NCBI GenBank assembly: GCA_028724245.1
Contig: JAQYDI010000182.1
Span: forward strand, 1 to 64,000
DNA length: 64,000 nt
Direction: 5' to 3'
Origin: Lachnospiraceae bacterium
GTDB taxonomy: Bacteria > Bacillota > Clostridia > Lachnospirales > Lachnospiraceae
How positions within the stretch are numbered: position 1 is the stretch's first letter; each line of letters begins with the position of its first letter. Under the pieces are notes generated by a model. The model did not search any database, had not been told where the DNA came from, and worked only from the letters and a program-made list of their open reading frames with translations. Position numbers and translations under genes: made by a program. Of this stretch, positions 47,065 to 57,024 are shown piece after piece.

Positions 47065-48012
47065 ATGGAAAGTTTATTTGCCGCGTTGCCCGGAGCAGTC
47101 GCACAGGGACTGATCTGGGGTATTATGGCCATTGGTGTGTATATTACATACCGGATTCTGGATGTGGCCGATCTGACAGTGGACGGTACCATGTGTACCG
47201 GAGGCGCAGTTTGTATTATGATGCTGTTAAACGGCTATAATGTATGGGTTGCCCTGATTGCCGCTACAGCAGCGGGTATGCTGGCGGGACTGGCAACAGG
47301 TCTGTTTCATACATTTATGGGAATTCCGGCGATTCTGGCAGGAATTCTGACACAGCTGTCGCTGTATTCCGTAAACCTGAAGATTATGGGAAAGGCCAAT
47401 CAGGCCATCAATGTGGATCAGTGTGACCTGTTGGTATCACTCAGATTTATCAAGCTGTCCACAACGATTGAAAGAGCCGGAAATGCTGTCAAAGGCTTTT
47501 TCAGCAACACGATCGTAATCGTTGCTCTGATTACGGTGATCGTGATTTTTATTCTTTACTGGTTCTTTGGAACAGAACTGGGATGCTCCCTGCGTGCCAC
47601 CGGCTGCAACGGCAATATGGCCCGTGCTCAGGGTATCAACACCAATATGAACAAGGTTCTGGGTCTGATGATTTCCAACGGCCTTGTTGGTTTATCCAGC
47701 GCCCTGCTGGCGCAGTATCAGGGATTTGCCGATGTACAGATGGGCCGCGGTGCCATCGTAATCGGCCTGGCTGCCGTTATTATCGGCGAAGCAGTCTTCG
47801 GAAGGATTTTCCACAACTTCGGTTTCCGTCTTCTGGGCGTTGTTTTCGGTTCTATTTTATACTATCTGGTTCTTCAGATCGTTATCTGGCGCGGAATCGA
47901 TACAGACCTTCTGAAACTTCTGTCAGCTCTGGTTGTAGCGATTTTCCTTGCAGTTCCCTACTGGAAAGGCAAATATTTTTCAAAACCGGTTAAGAGAGGG
48001 GGCAATCAGTAA
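47065..48012 (+). CDS. ABC transporter permease
   Basis: Multi-TM; 'LGCSLRATGCNGNMARAQGINTNMNKVLGLMISNGL'. Confidence 0.9.
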   Translation: MESLFAALPGAVAQGLIWGIMAIGVYITYRILDVADLTVDGTMCTGGAVCIMMLLNGYNVWVALIAATAAGMLAGLATGLFHTFMGIPAILAGILTQLSLYSVNLKIMGKANQAINVDQCDLLVSLRFIKLSTTIERAGNAVKGFFSNTIVIVALITVIVIFILYWFFGTELGCSLRATGCNGNMARAQGINTNMNKVLGLMISNGLVGLSSALLAQYQGFADVQMGRGAIVIGLAAVIIGEAVFGRIFHNFGFRLLGVVFGSILYYLVLQIVIWRGIDTDLLKLLSALVVAIFLAVPYWKGKYFSKPVKRGGNQ

Positions 48013-48806
48013 TGCTGGAGATTAAAAATGTATACAAAACCTTCAATCCCGGAACGGTGAATGAAAAGCAGGCGCTGAGAGGTATTTCCCTGACTCTGGA
48101 AGATGGTGATTTCGTGACGGTAATCGGCGGTAACGGAGCCGGCAAATCCACCATGCTGAATGCAGTTGCAGGTGTATGGCCGGTGGATGAAGGCCAGATC
48201 ATTATCGATGGCGTTGACGTAACAAAATTATCCGAGCATAAGCGCGCGGCTTATCTGGGCCGCGTATTTCAGGATCCCATGAACGGTACGGCCGCAACCA
48301 TGGGAATTGAAGAGAATCTTGCGCTGGCATACAGACGCGGACAGCACCGCACACTCCGTCCGGGAATCCGCAGAAAAGAGCGTGAGGAATACAGAGAACT
48401 GTTAAAGATCCTTGGGCTTGGTCTGGAAGACCGTCTGACCAGCAAGGTGGGACTTCTGTCCGGCGGACAGCGTCAGGCGCTGACCCTGCTGATGGCAACC
48501 CTGAAGAAACCGAAGCTGCTTCTGCTGGACGAACATACAGCAGCGCTGGATCCCAAGACAGCAGCCAAGGTACTGGAAACTACAGAAACTATTGTAAACA
48601 GAGATCATCTTACAACTCTTATGATCACGCATAATATGCGCGATGCCATCGCTCATGGCAATCGTCTGATCATGATGATGGAAGGGAAGATCATTCTGGA
48701 TATCCGCGGGGAGGAGAAGAAGAAACTGACTGTGGAGGATCTGCTGCATCAGTTTGAAGTTGTCAGCGGAGAACAGTTTGCCAGCGATAAGGCAATACTG
48801 GGATAG
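48012..48806 (+). CDS. ABC transporter ATP-binding protein
   Basis: 'GGNGAGKSTMLNAVAG', 'LLSGGQRQALTLLMA', 'LLLLDEHTAALDP'. Confidence 0.93.
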   Translation: MLEIKNVYKTFNPGTVNEKQALRGISLTLEDGDFVTVIGGNGAGKSTMLNAVAGVWPVDEGQIIIDGVDVTKLSEHKRAAYLGRVFQDPMNGTAATMGIEENLALAYRRGQHRTLRPGIRRKEREEYRELLKILGLGLEDRLTSKVGLLSGGQRQALTLLMATLKKPKLLLLDEHTAALDPKTAAKVLETTETIVNRDHLTTLMITHNMRDAIAHGNRLIMMMEGKIILDIRGEEKKKLTVEDLLHQFEVVSGEQFASDKAILG

Positions 48807-48857
48807 AGTGATATTGGGATAGATCAATATCACGGGACTTTGATGGATATGGAATCA

Positions 48858-48907
48858 TAAAACAGCAGCCGAAACTGTGTATCATTACAGTTTTGGCTGC
48901 TGTTTTT
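48858..48907 (+). terminator. Intrinsic terminator
   Basis: AAACAGCAGCCgAAACTGT...ACAGTTTTGGCTGCTGTTTTT. Confidence 0.85.
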
Positions 48908-48936
48908 GCTGGATTATTTATATGTTGAGTTATATT

Positions 48937-50298
48937 CTACCGAGCCATACCGGCGGATGCAGTCAGTTTGTGCATGGTATGGAGATATCCGGTAAGCAGT
49001 ACGGCGACGGCTCCGGCCCACGCAATGGGCTCTGCGAAGAACAGGTTCATTTCCCCGAAAAACATGGGAATCAGGAAGGAAGAGCAGACACGCATGATCA
49101 GCTCCGCCACACCCGAGAACATGGGGATGGTGCTGTTGCCCAGCCCGGTCAGGCTGGAACGCAGGATATGGAGACTGTACAGGATCGGAAGAAACAGGCT
49201 CATGATGAACAGGTAGCGGTAGGCAACTTCCATGGTGGCGGCAACCTCCTCAGGCGTTCCTGTAATGAACAGATTCAGAATATTTTTTCCGAAAAAGATC
49301 ATGATCAGGGAGATGGATACGGAGGTGATCAGTCCGATCACGTGTGCTGTCAGTACGCCCTGATGGATCCTTTTATAAAGTCCTGCGCCCTTATTCTGTC
49401 CGGTATAGGTTGTCATGGCATAGCCGTAGGAGATGCCTGCGGTTTCGATCAGGCCATAAAGCCTGTTGGTGGCTGTAAATCCGGCGATAAAAGTGATGCC
49501 GAACTGGTTGACGATATACTGGACAATAATGCCTCCGATGGAGATAATGATGTTCTGCAGGGACATGGGTGCGCCAAGCCCCAGCAGTTTGACGCAGAAT
49601 TTCCGCTGAAGCTGCAGATCTTCCTTTGTGAAATAGATAAAATCAATGCGGAACAGACAGTACATGGAGTACACGGCCGCAAAAAGCTGGGCAATGACGG
49701 TGGCGATCACAGCTCCGGCCACACCCCAGCCAAAGGGACCTACAAACAGAAGATCCAGCAGAATATTGATGATGGAAGCAATGACCATGGCGCGCAGAGG
49801 TGCCTGGCTGTTGCCCAGCGCTCTCAGATTGCAGGCGGCAAAATTGTATGCCATCATGATGGGGCAGGCTGCATAGTAGATCCGCAGATACATCAGTGTA
49901 ACCGGCAGGATTTCTGCAGGTGTATCCAGTAAAACCAGAAGGGGCCGGAGTACAGCTTCTCCTGCCGCAAGCAGGAGGATGGACAGGATGACCGCCATGA
50001 CAGCGGCATTGCCCATATTTTTCCGCACATGGTCCTGTCTGCCTGCCCCGAAGGCCTGGGCTGCCGGTACGGAAAATCCCTGGGTAAAGCCCTGAATGGC
50101 AGATGTCATCATCCATGTGATCCAGCCGCCGGCACCGATGGCCGCCAGCGCGTGAACGCCCAGAAACTGTCCTACAATGATGGTATCCACTACCGTATAA
50201 AATTCCTGAAACAGATTGCCTGCCATAAGGGGCAGTGCAAACTGCAGCAGCAAAGCGGCAGGTTTCCCTGCCGTCATGTTTTTTGTTGTACCTTTCAT
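48937..50298 (-). CDS. MATE family efflux transporter
   Basis: 'LLLQFALPLMAGNLFQEFYTVVDTIIVGQFLGVHALAAIGAGG'. Confidence 0.93.
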   Translation of the reverse strand: MKGTTKNMTAGKPAALLLQFALPLMAGNLFQEFYTVVDTIIVGQFLGVHALAAIGAGGWITWMMTSAIQGFTQGFSVPAAQAFGAGRQDHVRKNMGNAAVMAVILSILLLAAGEAVLRPLLVLLDTPAEILPVTLMYLRIYYAACPIMMAYNFAACNLRALGNSQAPLRAMVIASIINILLDLLFVGPFGWGVAGAVIATVIAQLFAAVYSMYCLFRIDFIYFTKEDLQLQRKFCVKLLGLGAPMSLQNIIISIGGIIVQYIVNQFGITFIAGFTATNRLYGLIETAGISYGYAMTTYTGQNKGAGLYKRIHQGVLTAHVIGLITSVSISLIMIFFGKNILNLFITGTPEEVAATMEVAYRYLFIMSLFLPILYSLHILRSSLTGLGNSTIPMFSGVAELIMRVCSSFLIPMFFGEMNLFFAEPIAWAGAVAVLLTGYLHTMHKLTASAGMAR

Positions 50299-50435
50299 AA
50301 AAATCTTTCCCTCTTATTTCTGAACATTAATCACCAATGTATCGAAAAAACCGAAATTTGTCAAGAACTCTTTAAAACGGAGACGGATTGTGATACAATG
50401 CTCCCTGATATATACTCTGATGGGAGGAATTGTGT

Positions 50436-50651
50436 ATGAGTATGCAGTCAGAATGTATGCAGGATATGGATGAATTTATATTTACCGGATACTGCAAGGC
50501 AAAGAATCAGACCAATATGGTTACATGCGAGTATTCTGTTGAGAAATGTGGCCTTTGTCTGGAGCGGATCGTTGGCTGCGATTATCTGCAGTGCCAGTAC
50601 AATAAAGATTGTGATATTGTAAAAAGGGCGCTTGAAAAAGAAGATGAATAG
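50436..50651 (+). CDS. Small cysteine-rich hypothetical protein
   Basis: 'GYCKAKN...VTCEYSVEKCGLCLERIVGCDYLQCQYNKDCDIV'; upstream gggaggaatt. Confidence 0.65.
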   Translation: MSMQSECMQDMDEFIFTGYCKAKNQTNMVTCEYSVEKCGLCLERIVGCDYLQCQYNKDCDIVKRALEKEDE

Positions 50652-50685
50652 TGCAGAAAAGAATGATAATGCAGAGGTGTGATCG

Positions 50686-50955
50686 TTGAAATTTGCCAGA
50701 AAAGATTTATTTACGTTAAATTATTATAAGAAGCAGCCTTATACGGCCAGCTGCGGCGGGACGCGGATCCGGCTGAAGCGGGAAGGCGATGAGGAAGAGG
50801 GGTACCGGCTGGAACTGACCACGTGGCCGGAACCCTTTGCTTTTGATAAAACGCCGGATGATCAGAAAACCACGTATCGGTTTGATTACAGCGAGGAGGG
50901 AATCTGCGCGGTGATCAATTGGCTCAATGAGAATCTGGCAGAAAAGAAAGGATAG
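50686..50955 (+). CDS. Small hypothetical protein
   Basis: ORF (TTG start) 9 nt upstream of the next gene; no family recognised. Confidence 0.55.
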   Translation: MKFARKDLFTLNYYKKQPYTASCGGTRIRLKREGDEEEGYRLELTTWPEPFAFDKTPDDQKTTYRFDYSEEGICAVINWLNENLAEKKG

Positions 50956-50963
50956 ATGACCAA

Positions 50964-52610
50964 ATGGCAGACTGGTGGAAAGATCAGGATATGGTACAGC
51001 AGATGTATGAGGAAGCGGAGAACGGCAATACGGCGGCCCAGTGTGAGATTGCCCGTCAGCTGATGAATGACGGAAGGATGGAGGAAGCGGTCAGCTGGTA
51101 TAAGAGAGCGGCAGCAGCCGGTGAGGCGGATGCCATGTTCAATCTGGGGCTTCTCTATTCACAGGGATGGGATGGAGAAGATGCTTCGCCGGAGCAGGCA
51201 TTTTTCTGGTTTAAAAGCGCTGCGCAGGCAGGTGATTCCGAAGCCATGTATATGACCGGAAGATGCTGTCTGAACGGTTCGGGTACCGGAATTGATGTGC
51301 AGGAGGCAGCAGAATGGCTGAAAAAGGCTCTGGCATCCGGCTATGCGGCGGCGCAGGAACTGCTGTTTACCATACCCGGAATGGAGGAAGAACGCAGACA
51401 GAAACTGGATGAGATCCGTCAGACAGCCGGACAGGCTGAACGTTTTCTGGCGGAGGAGGATTATGAGATGGCTGTGCCTCTGCTGCAGCAGGCGGTGGAA
51501 GAAAGCAGCAGGAAGCTGGGAGAAACAGATGCATTTACCATCAGCCTGATGAATAATCTGGCGGTGGCTCTGGCCGGTCTGGGGCAGTATGAGAACAGTA
51601 TTCCGCTGAAGGAGCGGGTTCTGGAGCTGCGCGGTAAATGCCTGCCTTTGACGCATCCGGATTATCTGACTGCTGTAACGAATCTGACCTCGGATTATGC
51701 ACGGATCGGACGTTATCAGTCGGCACTGAATCTGTCAAAACAGGCCTATACTGCTGCCAGGGAGACGCTTCCGGTTACCCACGATGTAACGCTTCTGACG
51801 CTGAATCGTCTGGCAGCCGATTATATGAATCTGTGCCGTCATGATCTGGCTCTGGAGCAGCTGAAGCAGGTGATCGGCATGATCAGGGAAATCTGTGAAA
51901 CGGATGAGGAGATTCCGGAAGACAGCAGAAAACAGTGGCACCGTACCATGCGGCTGATGGAAATCTGTCAGGAGGCAGTCAATAATGATGACGTATATTT
52001 CGGTATGGATGAAAGCAGGCGCAATTATGCCTATATCTGTGCGGAACTGTGTGAGATGTTTGACGGCCTGCCCGATGATTACCGGCAGAAGATCGATCCG
52101 CAGGAATATGCGCATTTTAAAGAACAGGCCGGACTGGTGGGCTGCTATCATGCGCATATGAACAGCGGACAGGCGGTGGAGACAGATCCCTACACCAATG
52201 CACTGCAGATGCTGGTCAGCCTGAAGTATCTGATGCCTGCTGTGGCAGAGTGCAGGGAAGAACTGGACGGAATCAGATGCCGTGCGGTGGTGACGTGGGT
52301 ACAGAATGAACTCTGTGCGGTGATTACCGTTTACCCGGTCAAATCCACCGTGGAGCATATGGAGCATCCGCAGCCGGCTGATTTCCTGAAATCGCTCAAT
52401 GCATGTGAGGAACCTGGGGAAAAGGTAACTTCACTGGAAGCGGTGGATCTGCAGATGAAGCGTCTGGAAAGCGGAGAGATCCAGATCAGCTTCGCCTACG
52501 GTACAGGGGATGTTTACCGCATGATCCGCATGCACTATCAGGAAGAAACGAACCAGCTGGAAGGCGAATCGTATTTTATGGAGATTGGAAAAGATCATAC
52601 GGAAGCATAA
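50964..52610 (+). CDS. Sel1/TPR repeat protein
   Basis: 'DAMFNLGLLYSQGWDGEDASPEQAFFWFKSAAQAGDSEAMYMTGRCCLNG' and TPR-like repeats. Confidence 0.8.
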   Translation: MADWWKDQDMVQQMYEEAENGNTAAQCEIARQLMNDGRMEEAVSWYKRAAAAGEADAMFNLGLLYSQGWDGEDASPEQAFFWFKSAAQAGDSEAMYMTGRCCLNGSGTGIDVQEAAEWLKKALASGYAAAQELLFTIPGMEEERRQKLDEIRQTAGQAERFLAEEDYEMAVPLLQQAVEESSRKLGETDAFTISLMNNLAVALAGLGQYENSIPLKERVLELRGKCLPLTHPDYLTAVTNLTSDYARIGRYQSALNLSKQAYTAARETLPVTHDVTLLTLNRLAADYMNLCRHDLALEQLKQVIGMIREICETDEEIPEDSRKQWHRTMRLMEICQEAVNNDDVYFGMDESRRNYAYICAELCEMFDGLPDDYRQKIDPQEYAHFKEQAGLVGCYHAHMNSGQAVETDPYTNALQMLVSLKYLMPAVAECREELDGIRCRAVVTWVQNELCAVITVYPVKSTVEHMEHPQPADFLKSLNACEEPGEKVTSLEAVDLQMKRLESGEIQISFAYGTGDVYRMIRMHYQEETNQLEGESYFMEIGKDHTEA

Positions 52611-52627
52611 CGCAGTTTCCTGTTAAA

Positions 52628-52676
52628 AGAAAACGTCTGTGTCCCGATTCCGGGGCATAGGCGTTTTTCTTTTTAC
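52628..52676 (+). terminator. Intrinsic terminator
   Basis: AAAACGTCTGTGTCCC...GGGGCATAGGCGTTTTTCTTTTT. Confidence 0.75.
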
Positions 52677-52704
52677 ATATAATAATGGCAAAGGGGGCGG
52701 ACTT

Positions 52705-53625
52705 ATGAAAGAGTATCAGATGGAAGAAATTCTGCATGTGCTGCCGGTACGTCTCAGAGAGCCGGTTGGACAGGAGATGAGAAAAAAGCATCATATTCAG
52801 GAAATCCGGCTGAGATCCGGGAAGCCGGTGCAGCTGCTGGAAAATGGCCGGGAGCGGATTCTGGAAGGGGTCGGGCCTCTTTCTGCCGGGGACATGCAGG
52901 AAACAATGGAATTTGTCAGCCGTTTTTCCATGTATGCCTATGAAGAGGAAATCCGGCAGGGTTTTTTGACCATCCGGGGCGGCCACAGAGTGGGAATCGC
53001 AGGCAAAACGGTTCTTGGTGATGGGAAAATCAGGACGATCCGCAATATTTCGTTTATACATATCCGGATTGCAGGTGAATACCGCAACTGTGCCCGGGGG
53101 CTGCTTCCGTATCTGTATGAAAATGGAAGACTGCTCAGTACGTTGATCTTTTCTGCTCCCGGTCAGGGAAAAACAACCATGATGCGGGATCTGATCCGGC
53201 TGATTTCCGACGGGAATTCATCCGGCAGTCCGAGAACGGTATCGGTCGTGGATGAGCGGGGGGAACTGGCAGCCTGCGATCAGGGCGTTCCGCAGAATGA
53301 TCTGGGCGGACAGACCGATGTGCTGGACGGGTGTCCCAAAACGCTGGGGATGCGCCTCATGCTGCGAAGTATGGCGCCTTCTGTGCTGGCTGTGGATGAA
53401 ATAGCGGGTGGTGATGATGTGGAGGCTGTTTTTGAAGCAGCAGGCTGCGGCTGCGTTATGCTGGCAACTGCCCATGGGGAAAGTCTGGAACGTCTGCTGG
53501 AAAAAGAAGGATTTGGCCGGATGATGAAAGCCGGAGTATTTGACCGGTATATCCAGCTGGAAAATAATGGAAATCCGGGGCGGTGGAGTCATATCTATAA
53601 TGGAAAGGGGGAACGGATTCTGTGA
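52705..53625 (+). CDS. spoIIIAA: Stage III sporulation protein AA
   Basis: 'EIRLRSGKPVQLL', 'GGHRVGIAGKTV', P-loop 'SAPGQGKTTMMRDLIR'. Confidence 0.93.
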   Translation: MKEYQMEEILHVLPVRLREPVGQEMRKKHHIQEIRLRSGKPVQLLENGRERILEGVGPLSAGDMQETMEFVSRFSMYAYEEEIRQGFLTIRGGHRVGIAGKTVLGDGKIRTIRNISFIHIRIAGEYRNCARGLLPYLYENGRLLSTLIFSAPGQGKTTMMRDLIRLISDGNSSGSPRTVSVVDERGELAACDQGVPQNDLGGQTDVLDGCPKTLGMRLMLRSMAPSVLAVDEIAGGDDVEAVFEAAGCGCVMLATAHGESLERLLEKEGFGRMMKAGVFDRYIQLENNGNPGRWSHIYNGKGERIL

Positions 53626-54137
53626 TTCGGTTTGCAGGAATCTGTACGATCGCTGCAGCGATTCTGGCTCTTGGTTTCTGGTACAGCCTGAATACCAGAA
53701 AAAGGATCAGAAATCTCCGTCTGATGCAGACGGTACTGCATATGCTGAAAGGCGAGATCGGTTTCACGGGCAGGATTCTGGAAGAGGCCTTTGCTGATAT
53801 CAGCGGCCGCGTGCAGGAGCCGTTTCGAGGCTTTTTTGCTGAAGTCAGCGGGAGGCTGCAGAATCAGAAAGGAGACGGACTGGCACAGATATGGCGGGAA
53901 AGTGAAGATGCCTTCCATGGAAGCGGTCTGAAGGAAGAAGATCTGGAACTGTTTCGCAGGCTGGGGAATGAACTGGGATTTCTTGATGTGGATATGCAGC
54001 TTCGTACACTGGAGCTGCTGGAAGTGCAGGTCAGGGAAAATGCAGAGCGTCTGGAGAAAAACTGCGAAGCAAGCTGCAGGATGTATCAGTCTCTGGGGAT
54101 ACTGGGAGCACTGACAGTGATTGTAGTGATGATTTAG
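53622..54137 (+). CDS. spoIIIAB: Stage III sporulation protein AB
   Basis: Position and composition in spoIIIA operon. Confidence 0.88.
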   Translation: MIRFAGICTIAAAILALGFWYSLNTRKRIRNLRLMQTVLHMLKGEIGFTGRILEEAFADISGRVQEPFRGFFAEVSGRLQNQKGDGLAQIWRESEDAFHGSGLKEEDLELFRRLGNELGFLDVDMQLRTLELLEVQVRENAERLEKNCEASCRMYQSLGILGALTVIVVMI

Positions 54138-54206
54138 TGTGACTCACGGAACCGGTTGATCATTGGTATGAGGGATACCGGGAACGGGCGGGAGAAAGGA
54201 AACGGT

Positions 54207-54401
54207 ATGGAGGTTGCATTATTATTCCGTATAGCAGCGGTGGGAATACTGGTTTCGGTACTCTGTCAGGTGCTGAAGCACAGCGGCAGGGAGGAACAGG
54301 CATTTCTGACCAGCTTTGCCGGGCTTCTGCTGGTGCTGTTCTGGCTGGTTCCGTACATTTCCCAGCTGTTTGAAACGATTCAGAAGCTGTTTGAATTTTA
54401 A
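54207..54401 (+). CDS. spoIIIAC: Stage III sporulation protein AC
   Basis: 65 aa, two TM segments, operon position. Confidence 0.88.
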   Translation: MEVALLFRIAAVGILVSVLCQVLKHSGREEQAFLTSFAGLLLVLFWLVPYISQLFETIQKLFEF

Positions 54402-54418
54402 CTGGGAGGAGGCATGTT

Positions 54419-54802
54419 ATGATTCAGATCATACTGGCGGGAGCGGCAGCAGCCATGCTTGCACTGTGGGTCCGTCCCCTGAAGCCGGAGTACGGAATTT
54501 TTCTTTCTCTGGGAGCCATGCTTTTACTGATCGGAGCGGCCCTTTCCCAGCTGGATGTTATCCTGGATCTGATCCGGCAGCTGATGGACGCTACGGGGCT
54601 GGAGCCGGTTTATTTCAGGATTCTGCTGAAGATCATGGGACTGGCCTGGATCAGTCAGCTGGCCTCTGATATCTGTAAAGAAGCAGGCTGCGGCTCCATC
54701 AGCCGTCAGATCGATATTTACGGCAAGCTTTTGATTCTTTCGGTCAGTCTGCCGGTGATAACAGCGCTCATTGAAACCATTGAAACACTGTTTGCGGCAT
54801 GA
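54419..54802 (+). CDS. spoIIIAD: Stage III sporulation protein AD
   Basis: 'ILLKIMGLAWISQLASDICKEAG', operon position. Confidence 0.9.
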   Translation: MIQIILAGAAAAMLALWVRPLKPEYGIFLSLGAMLLLIGAALSQLDVILDLIRQLMDATGLEPVYFRILLKIMGLAWISQLASDICKEAGCGSISRQIDIYGKLLILSVSLPVITALIETIETLFAA

Positions 54803-54871
54803 AAATGCGGGAACAGATGGACCGGGAAACAAAACGGTATGAAACTGCATGAAATATGAAGCGCAGGGGGA

Positions 54872-55903
54872 ATGTACATGGATGATTTTACCGATTTCGG
54901 GCAGCTTCAGGAGTTGCTTGGTTCCATACTGGGCAGCAATGAAATGTCTTTTTCCGAACTGGTCAGACAGCTTCAGGCGGGGGATTTTCAGACAGTGAAA
55001 AATAATCTGGGGCAGTATCTTTATGGCTGCCTGAAGAATGGAGAACTGCTTCATCTGTCAGATTATGCCGGCGTTTTGATGCTGGTACTTCTGTCTGCAC
55101 TGCTGCGGGCCGCCGGACAGGCTTTTGAAAACCGGTCGGTTACGGTTTTTTCGGGAATCATGATCCAGATGCTGATGGTTGTACAGCTGGCAGCATTATT
55201 CCGCAGTTTTCTGGTGCAGACAGAACAGTATCTGGAAAATGGAATTTCATTTGCCGGCGCTTTGTTTCCGGTGCTGGCAGCGGCGGCGGCAGCCGGAGGT
55301 GAAACCGTCTCTGCGGTGGGAATCTATGCATCGGCCGCCAGCATCATCAGTCTGGTGAGCCGGGTCTGTCTGTATATTCTGCTGCCGGGCATCAGTATTT
55401 TCCTGATTATCACTTTGCTGGATTCCATCATGCCTGAGGCGTTGTTCTCCGGATTGTCCGGTCTGTTAAAAAAGGGGATCGGGCTTCTGATGAAGCTGTC
55501 TTTCGCCTCAGTTGCAGGACTTCAGGTGATACAGATGATGGTGCTTCCCAAGGCGGATTCCCTTCGTCGTCAGACACTTCTGAAAACGGCTTCCATGATC
55601 CCGGGAGCAGGCGGTCTGGCGGAAACGGCAGCAGCAGTTCTGTGGGAGAGCAGTTCTCTGCTGAAAGGGAGTATCGGAGCAGCAGGAATGCTGTGTATCC
55701 TGTTTATCTGCCTGCTGCCTGCGATCCGCATTGCCCTTGTTTCGGCGCTGTATCATATCATGTCTGCAGCAGTTCTGCCGGCAGCTGATAAAAAGATCAG
55801 CAGATGTCTTGCCGGATTTGCACAGAGTCTGGAATATCTGGTCAAAGTCACCTGCCTCTGTGCGGTGATTCTTCTGCTGATGACAGCCATGGCAGCCTGG
55901 TAG
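54872..55903 (+). CDS. spoIIIAE: Stage III sporulation protein AE
   Basis: Multi-TM, operon position. Confidence 0.9.
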   Translation: MYMDDFTDFGQLQELLGSILGSNEMSFSELVRQLQAGDFQTVKNNLGQYLYGCLKNGELLHLSDYAGVLMLVLLSALLRAAGQAFENRSVTVFSGIMIQMLMVVQLAALFRSFLVQTEQYLENGISFAGALFPVLAAAAAAGGETVSAVGIYASAASIISLVSRVCLYILLPGISIFLIITLLDSIMPEALFSGLSGLLKKGIGLLMKLSFASVAGLQVIQMMVLPKADSLRRQTLLKTASMIPGAGGLAETAAAVLWESSSLLKGSIGAAGMLCILFICLLPAIRIALVSALYHIMSAAVLPAADKKISRCLAGFAQSLEYLVKVTCLCAVILLLMTAMAAW

Positions 55904-55931
55904 AGGAGATGTATGAAAGGAGGTGCATTAG

Positions 55932-56474
55932 ATGGAGGCGGTATATGGCTGGATCCGGCAGATCGCCGTGTTTGCCGTAATTTCCTATCTCGTTCTGTAT
56001 CTGATGGGGGAGCAGGAAAAAGGACATGTGCTGCGCTTTTATCTGTCTCTTCTGATGATGCTCCTGATTCTGAAACCGGTGTCGTCCGTATGCAGTTTGA
56101 ATCAGGTATTTACGGAAAAGCTGACAGAACTGGAAACAGATGCGGAAATAGCTGCAGCGGGCAGTCAGATCCGGCAGATTGTGCAGGCATCGGATCAGGA
56201 GGTGATCGATTATGTTTCAGAGCAGGCCCTGTCAAGGGTACAGGAGCTGGCGGAAGATAAAAATCTGGAATTCAATCATGGAAAAGTGGATTTTGACGAT
56301 GAAAAAATGGAAAAATCCGGTGAAGTGGTAATTTGCGGCATGGAGCTTACCGTATCGGGAGGGGGAAAACAGTCTTCAGAAATCCGTCCTCTGCTGAAGG
56401 AATTCCGGGAAGATGTTGCCGGTGAATTCGGTCTGGATCAAAGCAGGATAACCATAAAAACAGGAGGTCAGTAA
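55932..56474 (+). CDS. spoIIIAF: Stage III sporulation protein AF
   Basis: Operon position; N-terminal TM pair. Confidence 0.88.
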   Translation: MEAVYGWIRQIAVFAVISYLVLYLMGEQEKGHVLRFYLSLLMMLLILKPVSSVCSLNQVFTEKLTELETDAEIAAAGSQIRQIVQASDQEVIDYVSEQALSRVQELAEDKNLEFNHGKVDFDDEKMEKSGEVVICGMELTVSGGGKQSSEIRPLLKEFREDVAGEFGLDQSRITIKTGGQ

Positions 56475-56475
56475 C

Positions 56476-57015
56476 ATGGTTTTGAAAAATCTGTCCAGAG
56501 ATAAGATTCTGCTGGCGCTGGTGGTGGGTATCCTTTTGTTTCTGCTGTCTTTTCCGCTGGAAAAACTGGGCAGTGCCGGAGATACAGGAGATCTTTCAGA
56601 AAATCAGCCCTCCGTTTCCGGAGATACCCGCTCCCAGTATCAGGCGGAGCTGGAGAAGGAACTGAAGGCGCTTCTGGAAAATGTGCAGGGAGCCGGAAAT
56701 GTGAAAGTCATGGTGGTGCTGGAGGATGGCGGGGAAAAGATCGTGGAAAAGGATGTGCAGTCGGAAAGCAGCAGCAGCCGTGACGGAGAGGAAAACGGCT
56801 CTTCCGGAGAGAATTTCAGCAGTCAGGAGAATACGGTGATGGAAAACGGACAGACGCCGTGGATTTCACGGGAAATCCTTCCCAGAGTTTCCGGGATTGC
56901 CGTTGTGGCGCAGGGAGGGGGAAACGCTGTGGTAAAATCGGAAATCAGCAGCATGCTGGAGGCATTATTCGGACTTCCTGCTCATAAGATAAAAGTATTA
57001 GAGGGTGATTTTTAA
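56476..57015 (+). CDS. spoIIIAG: Stage III sporulation protein AG
   Basis: 'ELEKELKALLENVQGAGNVKVMVVLEDGGEKIVEKD'. Confidence 0.9.
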   Translation: MVLKNLSRDKILLALVVGILLFLLSFPLEKLGSAGDTGDLSENQPSVSGDTRSQYQAELEKELKALLENVQGAGNVKVMVVLEDGGEKIVEKDVQSESSSSRDGEENGSSGENFSSQENTVMENGQTPWISREILPRVSGIAVVAQGGGNAVVKSEISSMLEALFGLPAHKIKVLEGDF

Positions 57016-57024
57016 AGGAGTGGC

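Noticed and set aside
48877-49932. 351-aa plus-strand ORF opposite the MATE gene
   Set aside because: Shadow ORF, overlaps a terminator, composition atypical.
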